Shown: positions 53,401 through 64,000 of the stretch, one piece after another
Numbering within the stretch: position 1 is the first letter of the stretch
How the letters are laid out: each line of letters opens with the position of its first letter
DNA from: Anopheles merus
Lineage: Eukaryota; Arthropoda; Insecta; Diptera; Culicidae
Reading direction: 5' to 3'
Length of the DNA stretch: 64,000 bases
Assembly (NCBI RefSeq): GCF_017562075.2
Contig: NC_054084.1
Location: 43,507,197 to 43,571,196 of the forward strand
Translations under genes and position numbers: made by a program
The notes under the pieces: generated by a model
The model's database searches: none
What the model was told of the DNA's origin: nothing
The model's input: the letters and a program-made list of their open reading frames with translations, nothing else

Positions 53401-54540
53401 CCTACATTACTTACTTCATCATTATAAAAACAAAGCAGATATTGTTTATGTTTATGATAAAATATTTATATTGTTTGTTTTTTATTGCAATAATTACGGC
53501 AATAATTTCAATATCACCGTTCCTATACGACGTATTGGTTGGATTCGTGGGAGATGCTATAATATGTATGATTTTTATTTTTTGAACATAACAGTATCTT
53601 CTAATCTTTCAATTGATCAGAAATAACTAAATCAAGAGTAAGAAATAGTTTGAATAAATGAAATTATTCGTTTTACATCTTAGGTACATGAAAAAGCCTA
53701 TTATTTTAATTCAATTATACCGTCAACTTCACTTGAGAAATCACTAGTGAAGCTTTTTGTCAACAAATGAAATCAAATAAAATTCGAGCTTATACCTTTT
53801 CCAAGTTATCCAGAGAACTGAGAACTAAAGTGTCATGAAGACATGAAGATGTTAAATTTTTCACTATTTTTCACCGAATTAAGTTTAATTTAAAGATCGA
53901 AAAATTGAACATCAAATTACATATCTTATTTACATGTTTGAAAAAGACCTAAATTTTGCCGTCAAGTCAAGAATCAATCGATCAAATACTTTTATTAAAT
54001 ACTAATACTTCTAGTCTTAAACATGGAGAAATAAACATGGATTTTATGTTTTTAGTTACATTTACTTTCTACGATCTTAGCAATAAACTAATAGTTTAAT
54101 TTTCAAATTTGTGTCAAAATTCAGTACACTGGGTTATCAATGAAGTATACCAAAAGTCAAGTAACTTCAAGAACGAATTTTCATTCAATGAGTAAATTAT
54201 ATAACATAATGTAATGTCCAACATACTTCATTATGGAGTATCAATTTTGAGGATTCAAACAATACCAATGTTCGAAAGTCGTCTTTATGTTTTAGATTCA
54301 TGTAAATAAAATACAGTATTTGTATAGATGGTCGTATTTTATCGACCACTCATCCAATCTAATAGATGAAGATGGAGATGAGTTATTGACAATAATATAA
54401 TCGTTTAGCAAAATTTAACTAACCTTAAATGCATATTATATATTCCATTCCATGATTCAATTCAACGTGTAGTAAACGTTCTGAGACTGTGTACAATTTC
54501 AAACTAAGTTCACAATCGTTTCCCTACCGTTTGATGTATT
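47430..54540. other. Spacer or intronic DNA, no supported gene
   Basis: AT-rich DNA with a GC-rich island at about 49360-50990, which contains a (GT)n run at 50698-50717. The two longest frames (221 codons minus at 50292-50957; 204 codons plus at 52672-53286) lack recognisable domains. If 47397 is a real start exon, this would be its first intron. Confidence 0.3.
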
Positions 54541-54551
54541 TTAAACCTGTA

Positions 54552-55607
54552 GGGTAAATGTACCAATAGTGGTGCAATTTGTAGAGGTACCGATGTGTTT
54601 TAATGGATTTAAAGTGTCAGGAAGGACAGTTTCAGAATATTTGAACACAAAGCAATTGAAATATGTTTTATCTTCGCAATCACAATCATTTTCATCAGGA
54701 AACACATTAAATTTACGAAAAAATACATATTTTTGTGACTGCTTCGTTGTACCTATAATGGTGGTATGGTTCCTATAGTCGTCGTATTGTGTTCCTATAG
54801 TGGTAGTAAACAAAGATGCCTGAAAAACAGTGTATAATATCAATATAACTTAGTTTTGAAGCTGTTTTCGTGTGAATAGCAAGGTTTACTGCGATAATAA
54901 TGATATCTTTCGTGATTTGATCGTAAAAAATGTATAAATATGATCGATGAAACTCTAGACTAAAGTACTGCATCACACCTGTCCTCAACCCATACCCAGA
55001 AGAGTTTGCTTGATTGGAAGTCGATTTTTCACTCAGTAGAATAAGCGAATTTCGGCCTTTGTTAGGTAAATTACTAACAGAAAACTCATTTTTGTTGCTT
55101 ATTTTAGGGAAAACAGTACGAAATGTCAAAAATATTCTCGAAAAAATCTAAAATGACCTGTTTTTATTGATTTTATAACTATAACCACTATAGGAACATG
55201 CCTGTTTTGTGTACCTATAATGGCACTATGGTAAAAAACACTTAAAAATGCATAAATATGGTCAAAAGTCAATAAATTTGAATACAATAATGTCATTTGA
55301 TAACAATTATGTTAAAAAACTAATGATTGCGTTGTTATGTGGTCATTTAGCACGTTAACAAAAATATGAGTATCGTTATGAAATCCTAAGGATTTTGGAA
55401 AAATGTTGACACATTTCACAAAATAATGGATTTTTCGGTCACTCAGTAACGGAATGGCCCCATTTAACTTTAAAACCCTTTGGTAAAGGCTAAATAACAT
55501 TTCACACTAACGTAAATAACTTAATTACTTTTAATTTGCCATATGAACCACATTTTAGTGCAATACCACCACTATTGGTACTAGCACCACTATAGGTACA
55601 TTTACCC
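54552..55607. mobile_element. TA-flanked DNA element with inverted ends and subterminal repeats
   Basis: The left end gggtaaatgtaccaatagtggtgc (shortened: gggtaaatgtacc, 54552-54564) pairs with the right end ggtacatttaccc (55595-55607). TA lies on both sides (54550-54551, 55608-55609), fitting TA-target insertion as in Tc1/mariner-like and related elements. The 14-bp motif gttcctatagtggt and close variants occurs eight times, at 54560, 54749, 54769, 54791, 55183 (inverted), 55211, 55568 (inverted) and 55586 (inverted), clustered in both flanks. The copies at 54791 and 55183 are perfect inverted partners. Internal frames (up to 118 codons, minus) show no transposase motif I recognise, so it is probably non-autonomous. 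Confidence 0.75.
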
Positions 55608-55609
55608 TA

Positions 55610-58600
55610 TAGTCTAATCAACCGATAATTAATCATTCTCTGACATTTCAATACGTATGCTTTGTTGTTTTAATTTTATGTCCCTGATTTTTAATTAATC
55701 GATACATCTGTCCCATATTTCCTCCCATTTTACATACAAATCCTGCGTACATGCGATTGTCGATTGGTAACCCAATAATTGCTCTCAACTTTGGCGTATG
55801 CAATTATGATGCAACTTTTCCCGACTGCATTTTTGAGTTTAACGGATTCAGCCGCCTGTATGTACGTTGAATCACCCTCCCTTTCAGAACTATGCACATT
55901 CACATTAATGCACCCTCCGTCTATAGGATGAAAATTCACCAACGCATGCAGAATCATGGTGCATTGCCACGACAAATCCATTTTACCATGGCTAGGTACT
56001 CATTAAATTGTACAATATTATTAGAATGAGTCAAACGATACGAAGACATTTACACTAGTGGAAAACCCTCCATCGAAACCAATCTCCACTACAAACGGCC
56101 AGGATTCGGGCCAAATTCCTCCAGATGCAACAAGAAAAGTAAAACTCACAACTACAACGATAGCAGTAGACCATTCTACCATCCTTCGCCTTGGGGTGGT
56201 ACTTGGGCCCAAGGGTGGATTTTCGTCCTTTTCCCACCACCATCCTGACGCCCTCCATCGAGCAGCACACCGATGCTTACCCAGCTGCCTCGTTGCTCCG
56301 ACATTCGAATCCGTAAATATTAATTACGCCGTCTTTTATTCGCGCGACCCTAACTGCGCCGGCGTCGCCGCTCAGTGCTACCTTTCCACCGGTGCTACGT
56401 TCTCCCCCCATGGGCACGCAAACGATTCGTCTTCCTTGACGTCTTGCGAGCACGGCAATGCAGAAAGCCGAAAACGAAATAAAAACCCACCAAGGGGTCT
56501 GCTGCGCTTGGGATGGATTTTCTCTACTCGAGTTTTCCCCCTTTGCGTGCGCACGCACGTAAAACTGTTTGCGCACAAACACACACACACACGCGCACTC
56601 CCTACCTGTCTGCATTTCCATCGGCTTACGTGAAGACGCACGTCTTTGTGTCGCCCTATCGTCGTCCCCTTACGATCGCTCGTAGGACCGGTTCCGTTTT
56701 AACGCCCGACCCCTTCGAATGTGGCGTTAAGGTTCTCCCTTGTTTTCGGTGTAGTGCCACCCTACCTCCCGCTAACGCCACCGTTCATCATCGCTAGGAC
56801 CACCGTAAGGCCCTACCGTTGGTGCCTTACCTTCCGCTTTCCGGGATTTATTTGTGCGCAATCCAGTCACACCTTGTGGGAAAGTTTTTCCTCCCGATCT
56901 CGCCAGTCTGTGTTGCGAAATGCGCGAGGTGTACTGACTTCCTTTTCTTCGGGCCCTTTTCCATGCTCGTCGCAATCCTAGTGTCAAAAAGCTGTCGGGC
57001 GTTTGTTTTCGTTGGGGGACGCTTCCGATGCGCAGCGGAGGTCCTTCCAAATGCATCGCATCTTTACTTTTATTCCCCTTTCCTCCACAATGTCATACGA
57101 AATGCGACTCCCATCAAGTTTGCCTGGGAAAGTGGGCAGATGTGGAAGCATCGAACACCATGCTCATTCTTTTAATGGAACTTGATAGGGCTCAGCGATT
57201 TAATTTCGTTTTTTTTTTGTTTTACTCCTACTTGTCACACTCTAATGATAGCTTGACCATCCTTGAGTTGGGTTTGTTCTATAAGTTCTATTGTTTTTTG
57301 AGTGCCATAAATCTTCCAATCTTCTCCGTATACTTTCCCCAACTGAAAATAACATAAACTATTGATTAAAGTATCGCGATACCGAATTTATGGCAATGCA
57401 ACTCGATGCAAACGATGCCTTCGCCATTGTGCCAACCATTTCGCAGCACAATAAACTAATCGCCCACACTTTACCTCGCCGGCCCGATAACAAGCTGCGT
57501 CGGTGGTCCAAATTGTGGGTCTGCGCGAGTGTTTGCATGCTGCAGACAGACTCCAACGCCAAATACCTGCACAAAACTGTCATCCGTGTGATGGTGAATA
57601 AATTATTGCTTCATATACATTTGCCCAACCGACCAGCTCATCGCGTACCTCGAAGCAGGCACAAGCCAGGAAATTATTTCGCTTCAATCTTCCCAGACGA
57701 CACCGTCTGGCGGCGGTGGTGGTGGCGGATTGAGCTAGCGCAACGAAAGCATGCCGTTGGGGTGTAGGCGCGAATTCCTGACGTTCCCTCCTGCGTGGTG
57801 GGCGTCCGTCCAGACGAGAGCGTGAAACGTGGGTGAGTTAATGATTTGTCGTTTATGCTGTACAGTGTACACTAATTCACACCCTTGCCTTCATGAGCCG
57901 GTAATGTTGCCGTTGTTTGCGAGGTGTTTGGTACGCGCTCGGTAAGATATAATGTAGCATCTTATGAGTACTGAGAGGTTCCACATTGTCTGAGGCAGTG
58001 CACCTCTGGATTCCTGCTTATTTAACAGGTGAAATTGTGTCTAGATTATATTAAGTGTTTCATGAGCTATTGATTTTTTAACAACATCATTCGAAATAAC
58101 ATAATATCAACACATTTGTATTAAAATGGCATCACAGCAACGAATTCTCAACGACTTTTTAAATTCAAGATTATACGATTCCTTGATCTTCAACATTTTC
58201 TCACGATTCACACCCTCCCACATAGTATCAAGCAATAGAAAAAAATATCCGCTTAAGCATGTTATGTGTAAGTGTGTGCACAATCCTCTAAAAAGAAACG
58301 TCTTTGAATCATATTTCTCGGTGTTTATGAGCTTCATAAATCATCTCATAGTAGCCCGCCAGATCGCGTCTACTTTTGCGACAGAAAACAGAAATTTAAA
58401 TATAAATGTTAAACACTTCAACAGCCTCACCCGGTGCTCACATACCGGCCCCGCAGTCTTCTGCTGCCAACGATTATTATCCTGATTATTGTTGTCCACG
58501 GGTTGCCAAGTTTGGTGCCATCTTTGGCTGGTAGAAAAAATGCCCCCTTAATCGCGCACAATCCAACGCCTCCACTGGCGGCCTCGCTAGACCAACTGGC

Positions 58601-59390
58601 ATCTTCGAATGATCTTCGACGCATAGTAGAGGATAGAGTCGCACACAATATTTATACACTCAATTAACGTTTGTGGCGAGCCCAGATGTCTCCCAACAAA
58701 GCTTGTGTAGAAAATATTTGTTGACGATCAGCCTATGCCGCTCGGAGGATGACCCGTGATACCGTCGACGCCCACGTACACACCACCCAGAGCGACGAAC
58801 AGTGAGTGTGCCGGAACGCTTGAGTCTTTTTTGGTGGGTTTTTTGGTGGGTCAATGTGATATCTTGCCGAACAAAACGACTTTGGCTAACAAAAGGAGCT
58901 CAAATTGGGAAGTTTGTTGGCCCAGTCGTCTTCAAATGCCAGGTGGAGATCGTCGGAAGATTTGTATTGATTTGTAGGGGTGAATGGAACGCTAAATTAA
59001 CGATCTACAAGATATCTTGTCAGAAGTTGTATCTCTGATATGTAATGAAATGAGAAATCACATATATGAAAAAGTATTTCCACGATAATCAGTACATGAT
59101 GTAGAATTGAACGTAAATAAGTATCAAAGAAATACTGTTATATGTGTAATATATGTATGAAAAAGTATGTCTAAACTATACTGTTTCACTGCCTAAAATA
59201 TGCTGAACTTCTCTTAAATGATTTATTCATGATTACTATCTCTTCTCTTCAGTGTTCTCTTCGCTTCAGCTACTGAACCGAGAATCAGGCAGACTATTAT
59301 CTGGTATTAATCATTACCTCTAATATTCCAACCAATAAAACACAAACTCACTATTCCCCAGCGTTGCTGCAGTTCGTAAATTGCGCTTTT
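55610..59390. other. Spacer, no supported gene
   Basis: A moderately GC-rich section at about 56050-57180 contains a 191-codon plus-strand frame and overlapping minus-strand frames; none resembles a known family or shows splice logic. A CA/CG-repeat lies at about 56578-56597. The remainder is AT-rich. Confidence 0.3.
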
Positions 59391-59466
59391 CTCTTCGCCC
59401 GATCGCACTGTGACAACTTCATTTGTCGGGTCGCGATCAATTCACTGAAAACCCGCTCGATCGCTG

Positions 59467-59736
59467 ATGGAGATTGAGGATCGCCGTTGCCCTTTCCCGA
59501 TGCCGCCGCTCCCGGCAGCCCGGAGCAGCAGCAGCATCATGCTTAACGTCTCAATATGCGAAACGGTCAGCGAGCGAACGATACACCATCAATCAGTTTC
59601 ACCGTTTCGCACACCGACAATAAACCCATTCAAAGCCTACCGCCAATCCGTCTGCACAGTGTGCGGCTTCATCATCGTCCTGGTGACATTATGCCTGATG
59701 CCGCTTCGCGGATCGGATCGACCCGTTGTTGGTGGA
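59467..59736 (+). CDS. Candidate N-terminal exon of a signal-anchored membrane protein
   Basis: Ninety codons start at an ATG and run into a donor, GTAAGA at 59737, in phase 0. Residues 1-60 are polar with Pro and Ser runs and several Arg. A hydrophobic segment (CTVCGFIIVLVTLCLMPL, about residues 62-79) follows a basic KAYRQ flank, the layout of a type II signal-anchor. The rest of the protein would lie in later exons. One possible acceptor is at 60503 (ttctttatcctacag): in phase 0 it adds 22 codons and a stop at 60570-60572, with AATAAA at 60577. That would make a 112-residue protein, but a longer gene leaving the window is equally possible. I do not recognise the family. Confidence 0.4.
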
Positions 59737-59754
59737 GTAAGAAAATAAAAGGGA

Positions 59755-61131
59755 AAGAAATATGCAAATGTGCTCTTCAGCTCGTGAGCGAGAATTGGTG
59801 ATCGAGAGAGGCCGTTTTCGGGCTCGCGAATGGATGATCATACTTTGGTAGCGTTTCTGTTGGGTTGGGAAGCGATTGGGGAAGTTACTGATCGTTACAG
59901 CTGAAGGTAGTATTAATACGCCAAAAGCCAGCCGATTGACGGTTGCCGATCTGTTAGAACTTATGCACAAAACATCTCAAGCAAATATTTAAATTTCAGT
60001 GACAAAGAAAAATAACAACGCGTCGCAAGCGGGAAACCCCGCTCGCATACTCAACATTCATGTCAAGGTGTTGCGTTCGTTAGCCGATCTTACAGCGTGT
60101 TGCCATCGACCTTAAAGATGCTCGATCAGCTGTTCGGAAACAAGGCTGGCGAGAGTTGAGTGAGTTTTCGATAATACCCTATGCCTTCTCCTTCGTCCTT
60201 TACGATCGCTTCCAGTTTGTTCCGTTGCGTTTCATGACCTTTCGATAAGCTTTCCGGCATGGCTTTCCGATTGTTATAGGTTCTGTAAATGCTTGGTGTT
60301 GTAGCGGGACAGAATGTGATTTTCTATTCAGCTTTTTGTTTCATCCTGCTACGATGTACTTTGCAGCGTTCTGCCCGAATCTGCCCTTTAAACTGGATTG
60401 TTCAGTTAAATGCATCATTGCATTGTGTGAGTGCCGTGCAGTTGCCGATTCTTGCATTATTCTATTCCCTTTTTTATACATTTCTCTCTTCTTTATCCTA
60501 CAGGAAAACCAAAAAGCAAAACCCATCCTTGATCCGTGCACGAAATATACATCGAGAAGTAACACCATTTGAGTGGAATAAAAGATATTTGGTTGGTACG
60601 GTGTGGTGTGTGTATGTATGCTTTGTTTGTAATTGTAAATCTGGTGCCTAAATACAGATGGTTTTTTGAAAGATTCGACTTGTTTTTTGGTGAGATAAGT
60701 AGAAAATTTCTTGCGGGTTTCTCGTTACGCTCACATTAACGCAGAAGGCACAGCTGATGAATGACGTTACAGTTCCTTGTCTTGGAATTGGCATGATTTA
60801 TAGTACATGGAATTTTAATCGTTTTTTGATGTAAGATTCGATTGATTGTAACAGAATTAAGCTATCAATAAATATGTGTATTGTGTTTTCAAGAAAAAGT
60901 TGAGTTCAATTTTATTTCCATGATAAAACATTAAGTCTAAACGATACATCAAATATTAATGTGACCTTATTGGACACAATGTCTATAGTTAGTCATGTTA
61001 ATACATCGGTTGGTGAAGTAATGCTTCGAGAACTCCTCACAATTTTATGTTTTAGGTTCTTCATCTTGTTAGGCAAAAGTTGAATCATATCATTGATTCA
61101 TATATTGAGTTAAGAGGTGGCTATATAGCTT
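59755..61131. other. Spacer or intron, no further supported exon
   Basis: The stretch contains the possible acceptor and short terminal exon noted at 60504-60572 with an AATAAA at 60577-60582. Otherwise it is unremarkable AT-rich DNA. Confidence 0.3.
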
Positions 61132-61139
61132 TAATGAAC

Positions 61140-61319
61140 CCTCTCTTTCTCTATCCTTATTCGGTGTAACAGGCTTGCAGGCTTTCGAGGCATATTTAGT
61201 ACTATGCAGCTCAATATTCATCCCTTGATACGGAGTAGACGATCCACATGAACCTTGAACCCATGATGGACATGTTATTAAGTCGTACGAGATGACGACT
61301 GTACCACTGGATCGCCCTG
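61140..61319 (-). mobile_element. tRNA-derived SINE, variant B, diverged
   Basis: The minus strand carries a B-box-like gggttcaagg and an A-box-like cagtggtacagtcgtcatct, matching the head of the other SINEs. The body shares gcaggctttcgag with 20309-20505. A taatgaac duplication lies at 61132-61139 and 61320-61327. The tail is degraded to a ct-rich stretch. Confidence 0.65.
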
Positions 61320-61715
61320 TAATGAACTTATGATTTCCACTGCAATAGTCTTATTGACATCAATCCAAATTAAATAAACAATTAAACTGTATTGCTACAT
61401 TAAAAATCCATCTTCTTCCGTGATGATTTAGCTTTCAGTTTATTAGCAGTGAAGAATTGTAATAATCTTTTTTTATCGAACAAATTCTTCATTTCCAATT
61501 ATTCTGTGAAGTATGATCAGCTGTTACGGTAATAGCCAAAAACTCCTCCAACTGCCAGAAGCCTCAAGCCTACCCAAATATTGACAAGGCACGCGCTGCT
61601 CTCGGCTACAAAATTGCATATATCCCTCGGACACATTGGTACATTGAGTTGCAGGGCTCGAAATCCTTGGCCAGCTGGAAAAGATCCTTACCTAAGACGT
61701 ACACAACACACACAT

Positions 61716-62045
61716 TCAGCTACGATGGATGGTTGAAACCGTTGGTCGTTTTTTCTTGCAAGACGCCTGGAGCAGATCCTCTGTCCCCGATTGCTTTCTA
61801 CCTGGTTTGAAGGATGAAGCGATGCCATCATTTAATTTCCTCTTCCATTCGTCACGCACCTTCACCCACAATCCTCGGATGCAGAGATCCTTCATTGCGT
61901 ACTTTCCTTGCGTCATGCCGTAGCAAATCCAGGTTGGAGCTGGCACAATGTTCATGGGATCAACATGACTGTAGCAAGAAGAAAAAAATGTCCAGCCGTA
62001 TGCCAATGGCTTGATCCTTTCTGCAATTGTTCGCTCAGCTGCCAT
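61716..62045 (-). CDS. Hypothetical single-exon ORF, 109 codons
   Basis: The frame starts with ATG in a good context (cagcttaaATGGC) and ends TGA at the left edge. It contains balanced residues including Trp and Cys, a hydrophilic KVRDEWKRK stretch and a Lys/Arg-rich C-terminus. I do not recognise the product, and no signal peptide or membrane helix is clear. The opposite strand is also open through part of this region, and the neighbouring 61530-61800 segment is open on +, which weakens the case. It could be a lineage-specific gene, a decayed retrocopy or chance. Confidence 0.2.
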   Translation of the reverse strand: MAAERTIAERIKPLAYGWTFFSSCYSHVDPMNIVPAPTWICYGMTQGKYAMKDLCIRGLWVKVRDEWKRKLNDGIASSFKPGRKQSGTEDLLQASCKKKRPTVSTIHRS

Positions 62046-62059
62046 TTAAGCTGCTTTCT

Positions 62060-64000
62060 TGTGGTCGTGTGCTTATAATTTAGGATCCGGGTGTTGTGTT
62101 ACGGTTTATCCATTTTTGTGTATCCTCTTCCTTGACACAATTGGTTAGAAGAAGGTTTCGAATTTGAAAATATCGTGTTCTTAACTCGATATAGGTTTTA
62201 ATAATTGAATAAATATAATTCAACGATATCTAACCACTAACTTCAATCAAAACAATACTTCAACAGGACTTGACTGAAACGAATGTAGTACGAAGAGTTC
62301 CTATATAATAACTTGAATAAACAAAGTTTCTGAAATCGGCTATGACCTTAATTGAATGCATTAAATTTAATAGCTGTACGGGTGTGTCCTCTATTCAATT
62401 CTTGCGTGTGCTCGTGTGTCTAGCTAGTCTGCCCAAACCAACGATACCGTTCCTTCCGACTTGTACATCCAACAGCGATCGTTACAAAAGACAAATTGTG
62501 TAAACAAAGCTGATGACACGCTTACTGAAACCCTCCCTCTGCGTCCAGGGCAACTTTTGTTGTGCCGTAGACAATGTGCCGCCAACGACTTCTCGATGCT
62601 CGCTCTTCAGGTATCGGATGGTTCATTACCTGAGCCTTAGTCCCGCATACCCATACCGGACCGGCATGTGTCCGAATAACCGGCGTTATCGAGTTTACAA
62701 TTTGTAGCCTTCCGTAAGCTGTCAAATAGAGTGCGATAACACAAAAGATCCCTAACTGGGAAACAAGAACCCACCGAAGGATGTGTGATCACTGAGCGGG
62801 TCCTCTGAAGATGCTGACAGCTTCCACCCGCCCCGGCGGTCGTTCATGTTCACATTTATTGATCGCGAGCACTCGATCCGAAAAACTGGCAAGAAAACGC
62901 TACAACGCGGTGCGCCAACGTGCCATGATTTACCAACGCATGTACTCACAAAAGAACACAACACGATAAACGATGATTTACGACGAGGGAACCACTGGAA
63001 CCAGCGGGCGTGCGCGGGCTCGCGATCTTCGCTTATTATGTGCGCAACGTGGAGGTCAATACGGGTGTTTTGCCAGCGTCACGTTGTCATCCAGCGTGAG
63101 TTATTGTACCGATGTGGCATTCGGAAATTAAATCAGCGCTATTCTAAACACTCCGCACATTTCTAGAAGCCACCCATTAGCTGGAGCAGATGATTCGATT
63201 CGGTTAAAAATCTATAAAATATCCCCTCCGTGCTGCTGCGGTGTATGGTTTAGGTAGTTTTATTAGTGTTCTAACATTCTGCCGACAGCATCTTGCTCTG
63301 GCCGTTTATGGTAATCAGTGCAAACGAGTTCTCCCGAAACGGTCCATTTGATCCAGAAGGCAGTTAGAATGTTGAATTGCAAGAAAAGTAAGACCCGGAT
63401 GGATGTATTCTACTTTACATCTTCACCATTCGAAAGTAAGATGCGCAAGACCTTCGCTCACGTGTATCAGCCATCACGGAATGTGTATCGCCCGCAGTGA
63501 GCAGTTCAAGTTATGTATATGATTTACGTGTCATCGAGCGAACCGATAATACATAAATGTTGCACCCAATCGGGCACACATGTTTACAATCAGTCCTCCG
63601 GTCGGAGATAATCACCGCCAGCCTACATTATGTGAGCGTTTGTTTCGATAAGCGCCGATAAGCGAACCCGGTATCGACACGCACACGTAATGTCGTTCAC
63701 CTCGTGGGTTGAAGATTCGGGGTTGCTGGAAAGACGAAGTTTCAATCTTTCCCGAAATGACTTAATTTGCGGTAATGTAGCCCACAGCCTGAGCACACTT
63801 TAGTTATTATTCTAGCTAGCTACAACTTTATGAACTGTATAAATGTCTTCCTGCGGTTTGTTTTATTTATTTTTTGTGCTCGTAAAAAAATTAACTCTAA
63901 CTCATTCGAAACATTTGCCAAATTTTGCTCCCATCTATGACATTAGTGCTGAATATGTTCAAATTATACCGGTGCCATACAGAAGACGTTACGTCTACCA
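62060..64000. other. Spacer, no supported gene
   Basis: GC content rises between about 62400 and 63760. Short frames on both strands do not resemble known proteins and no splice-consistent chain was found. The window ends in non-coding-looking DNA. Confidence 0.3.

Noticed and set aside
56058..56633. 191-codon plus-strand frame
   Set aside because: No motif, and minus-strand frames overlap it through the same region; composition explains the openness.
62522..62725. 67-codon minus-strand frame with a possible donor
   Set aside because: It looks mildly protein-like, but no family, upstream exon or acceptor could be found.
1..64000. CRISPR arrays, rRNA, prokaryotic operons or viral genes
   Set aside because: No spaced direct repeats of that type, no rRNA-like sequence, and gene structure is clearly that of an insect nuclear genome.

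Overview
The window reads as nuclear DNA of a dipteran insect, most likely an Anopheles-type mosquito. The reasons are long AT-rich introns and spacers broken by short GC-rich islands, two very short introns (65-69 bp) with GT-AG borders, tRNA-derived SINEs with (GAA)n tails resembling the Anopheles SINE200 group, hAT-type miniature elements, and one gene whose protein is clearly an insect SLC36 amino acid transporter. Species cannot be fixed from the sequence alone. There is no sign of bacterial organisation: no operons, ribosome-binding sites or dense coding.

One gene is secure. A proton-coupled amino acid transporter of the pathetic/SLC36 family lies on the + strand as join(5209..5262, 15625..16637, 16707..16863, 16929..17189), giving 494 residues with about 11 membrane segments. 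A GC-rich probable promoter/5'UTR precedes it (about 4500-5208). A 10.4-kb first intron separates an 18-codon first coding exon from the compact body of the gene. A 3'UTR with a poly(A) signal at 17839 follows.

The rest (about 18-64 kb, plus the first 4.5 kb) is almost free of convincing coding sequence. Three weaker coding candidates are a first-exon-like ORF with a signal-anchor segment and a splice donor (59467-59736), a tiny start exon in a strong initiation context ending in a donor (47397-47428), and a single-exon minus-strand ORF (61716-62045). Most other open frames are short, on both strands, compositionally biased and unrecognisable.

Mobile DNA is the best supported content after the transporter gene. 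It includes a MITE with about 25-bp inverted ends (775-1140), a hAT miniature element with an 8-bp target duplication inside intron 1 (9157-9489), a second hAT miniature element with a perfect 8-bp duplication (19033-19338), and a nested LINE-then-SINE insertion with two sets of target duplications (20040-20515). There are also several tRNA-type SINEs with their own duplications (516-693, 26372-26578, 42268-42470, 61140-61319), solo hAT ends (21586, 23943, 29044) and a 1.06-kb TA-flanked element whose ends carry eight copies of a 14-bp motif (54552-55607). The last is the most unusual structure in the window. A large (GAA)n/(GAT)n tract at 32419-32660 may be the overgrown tail of another SINE.
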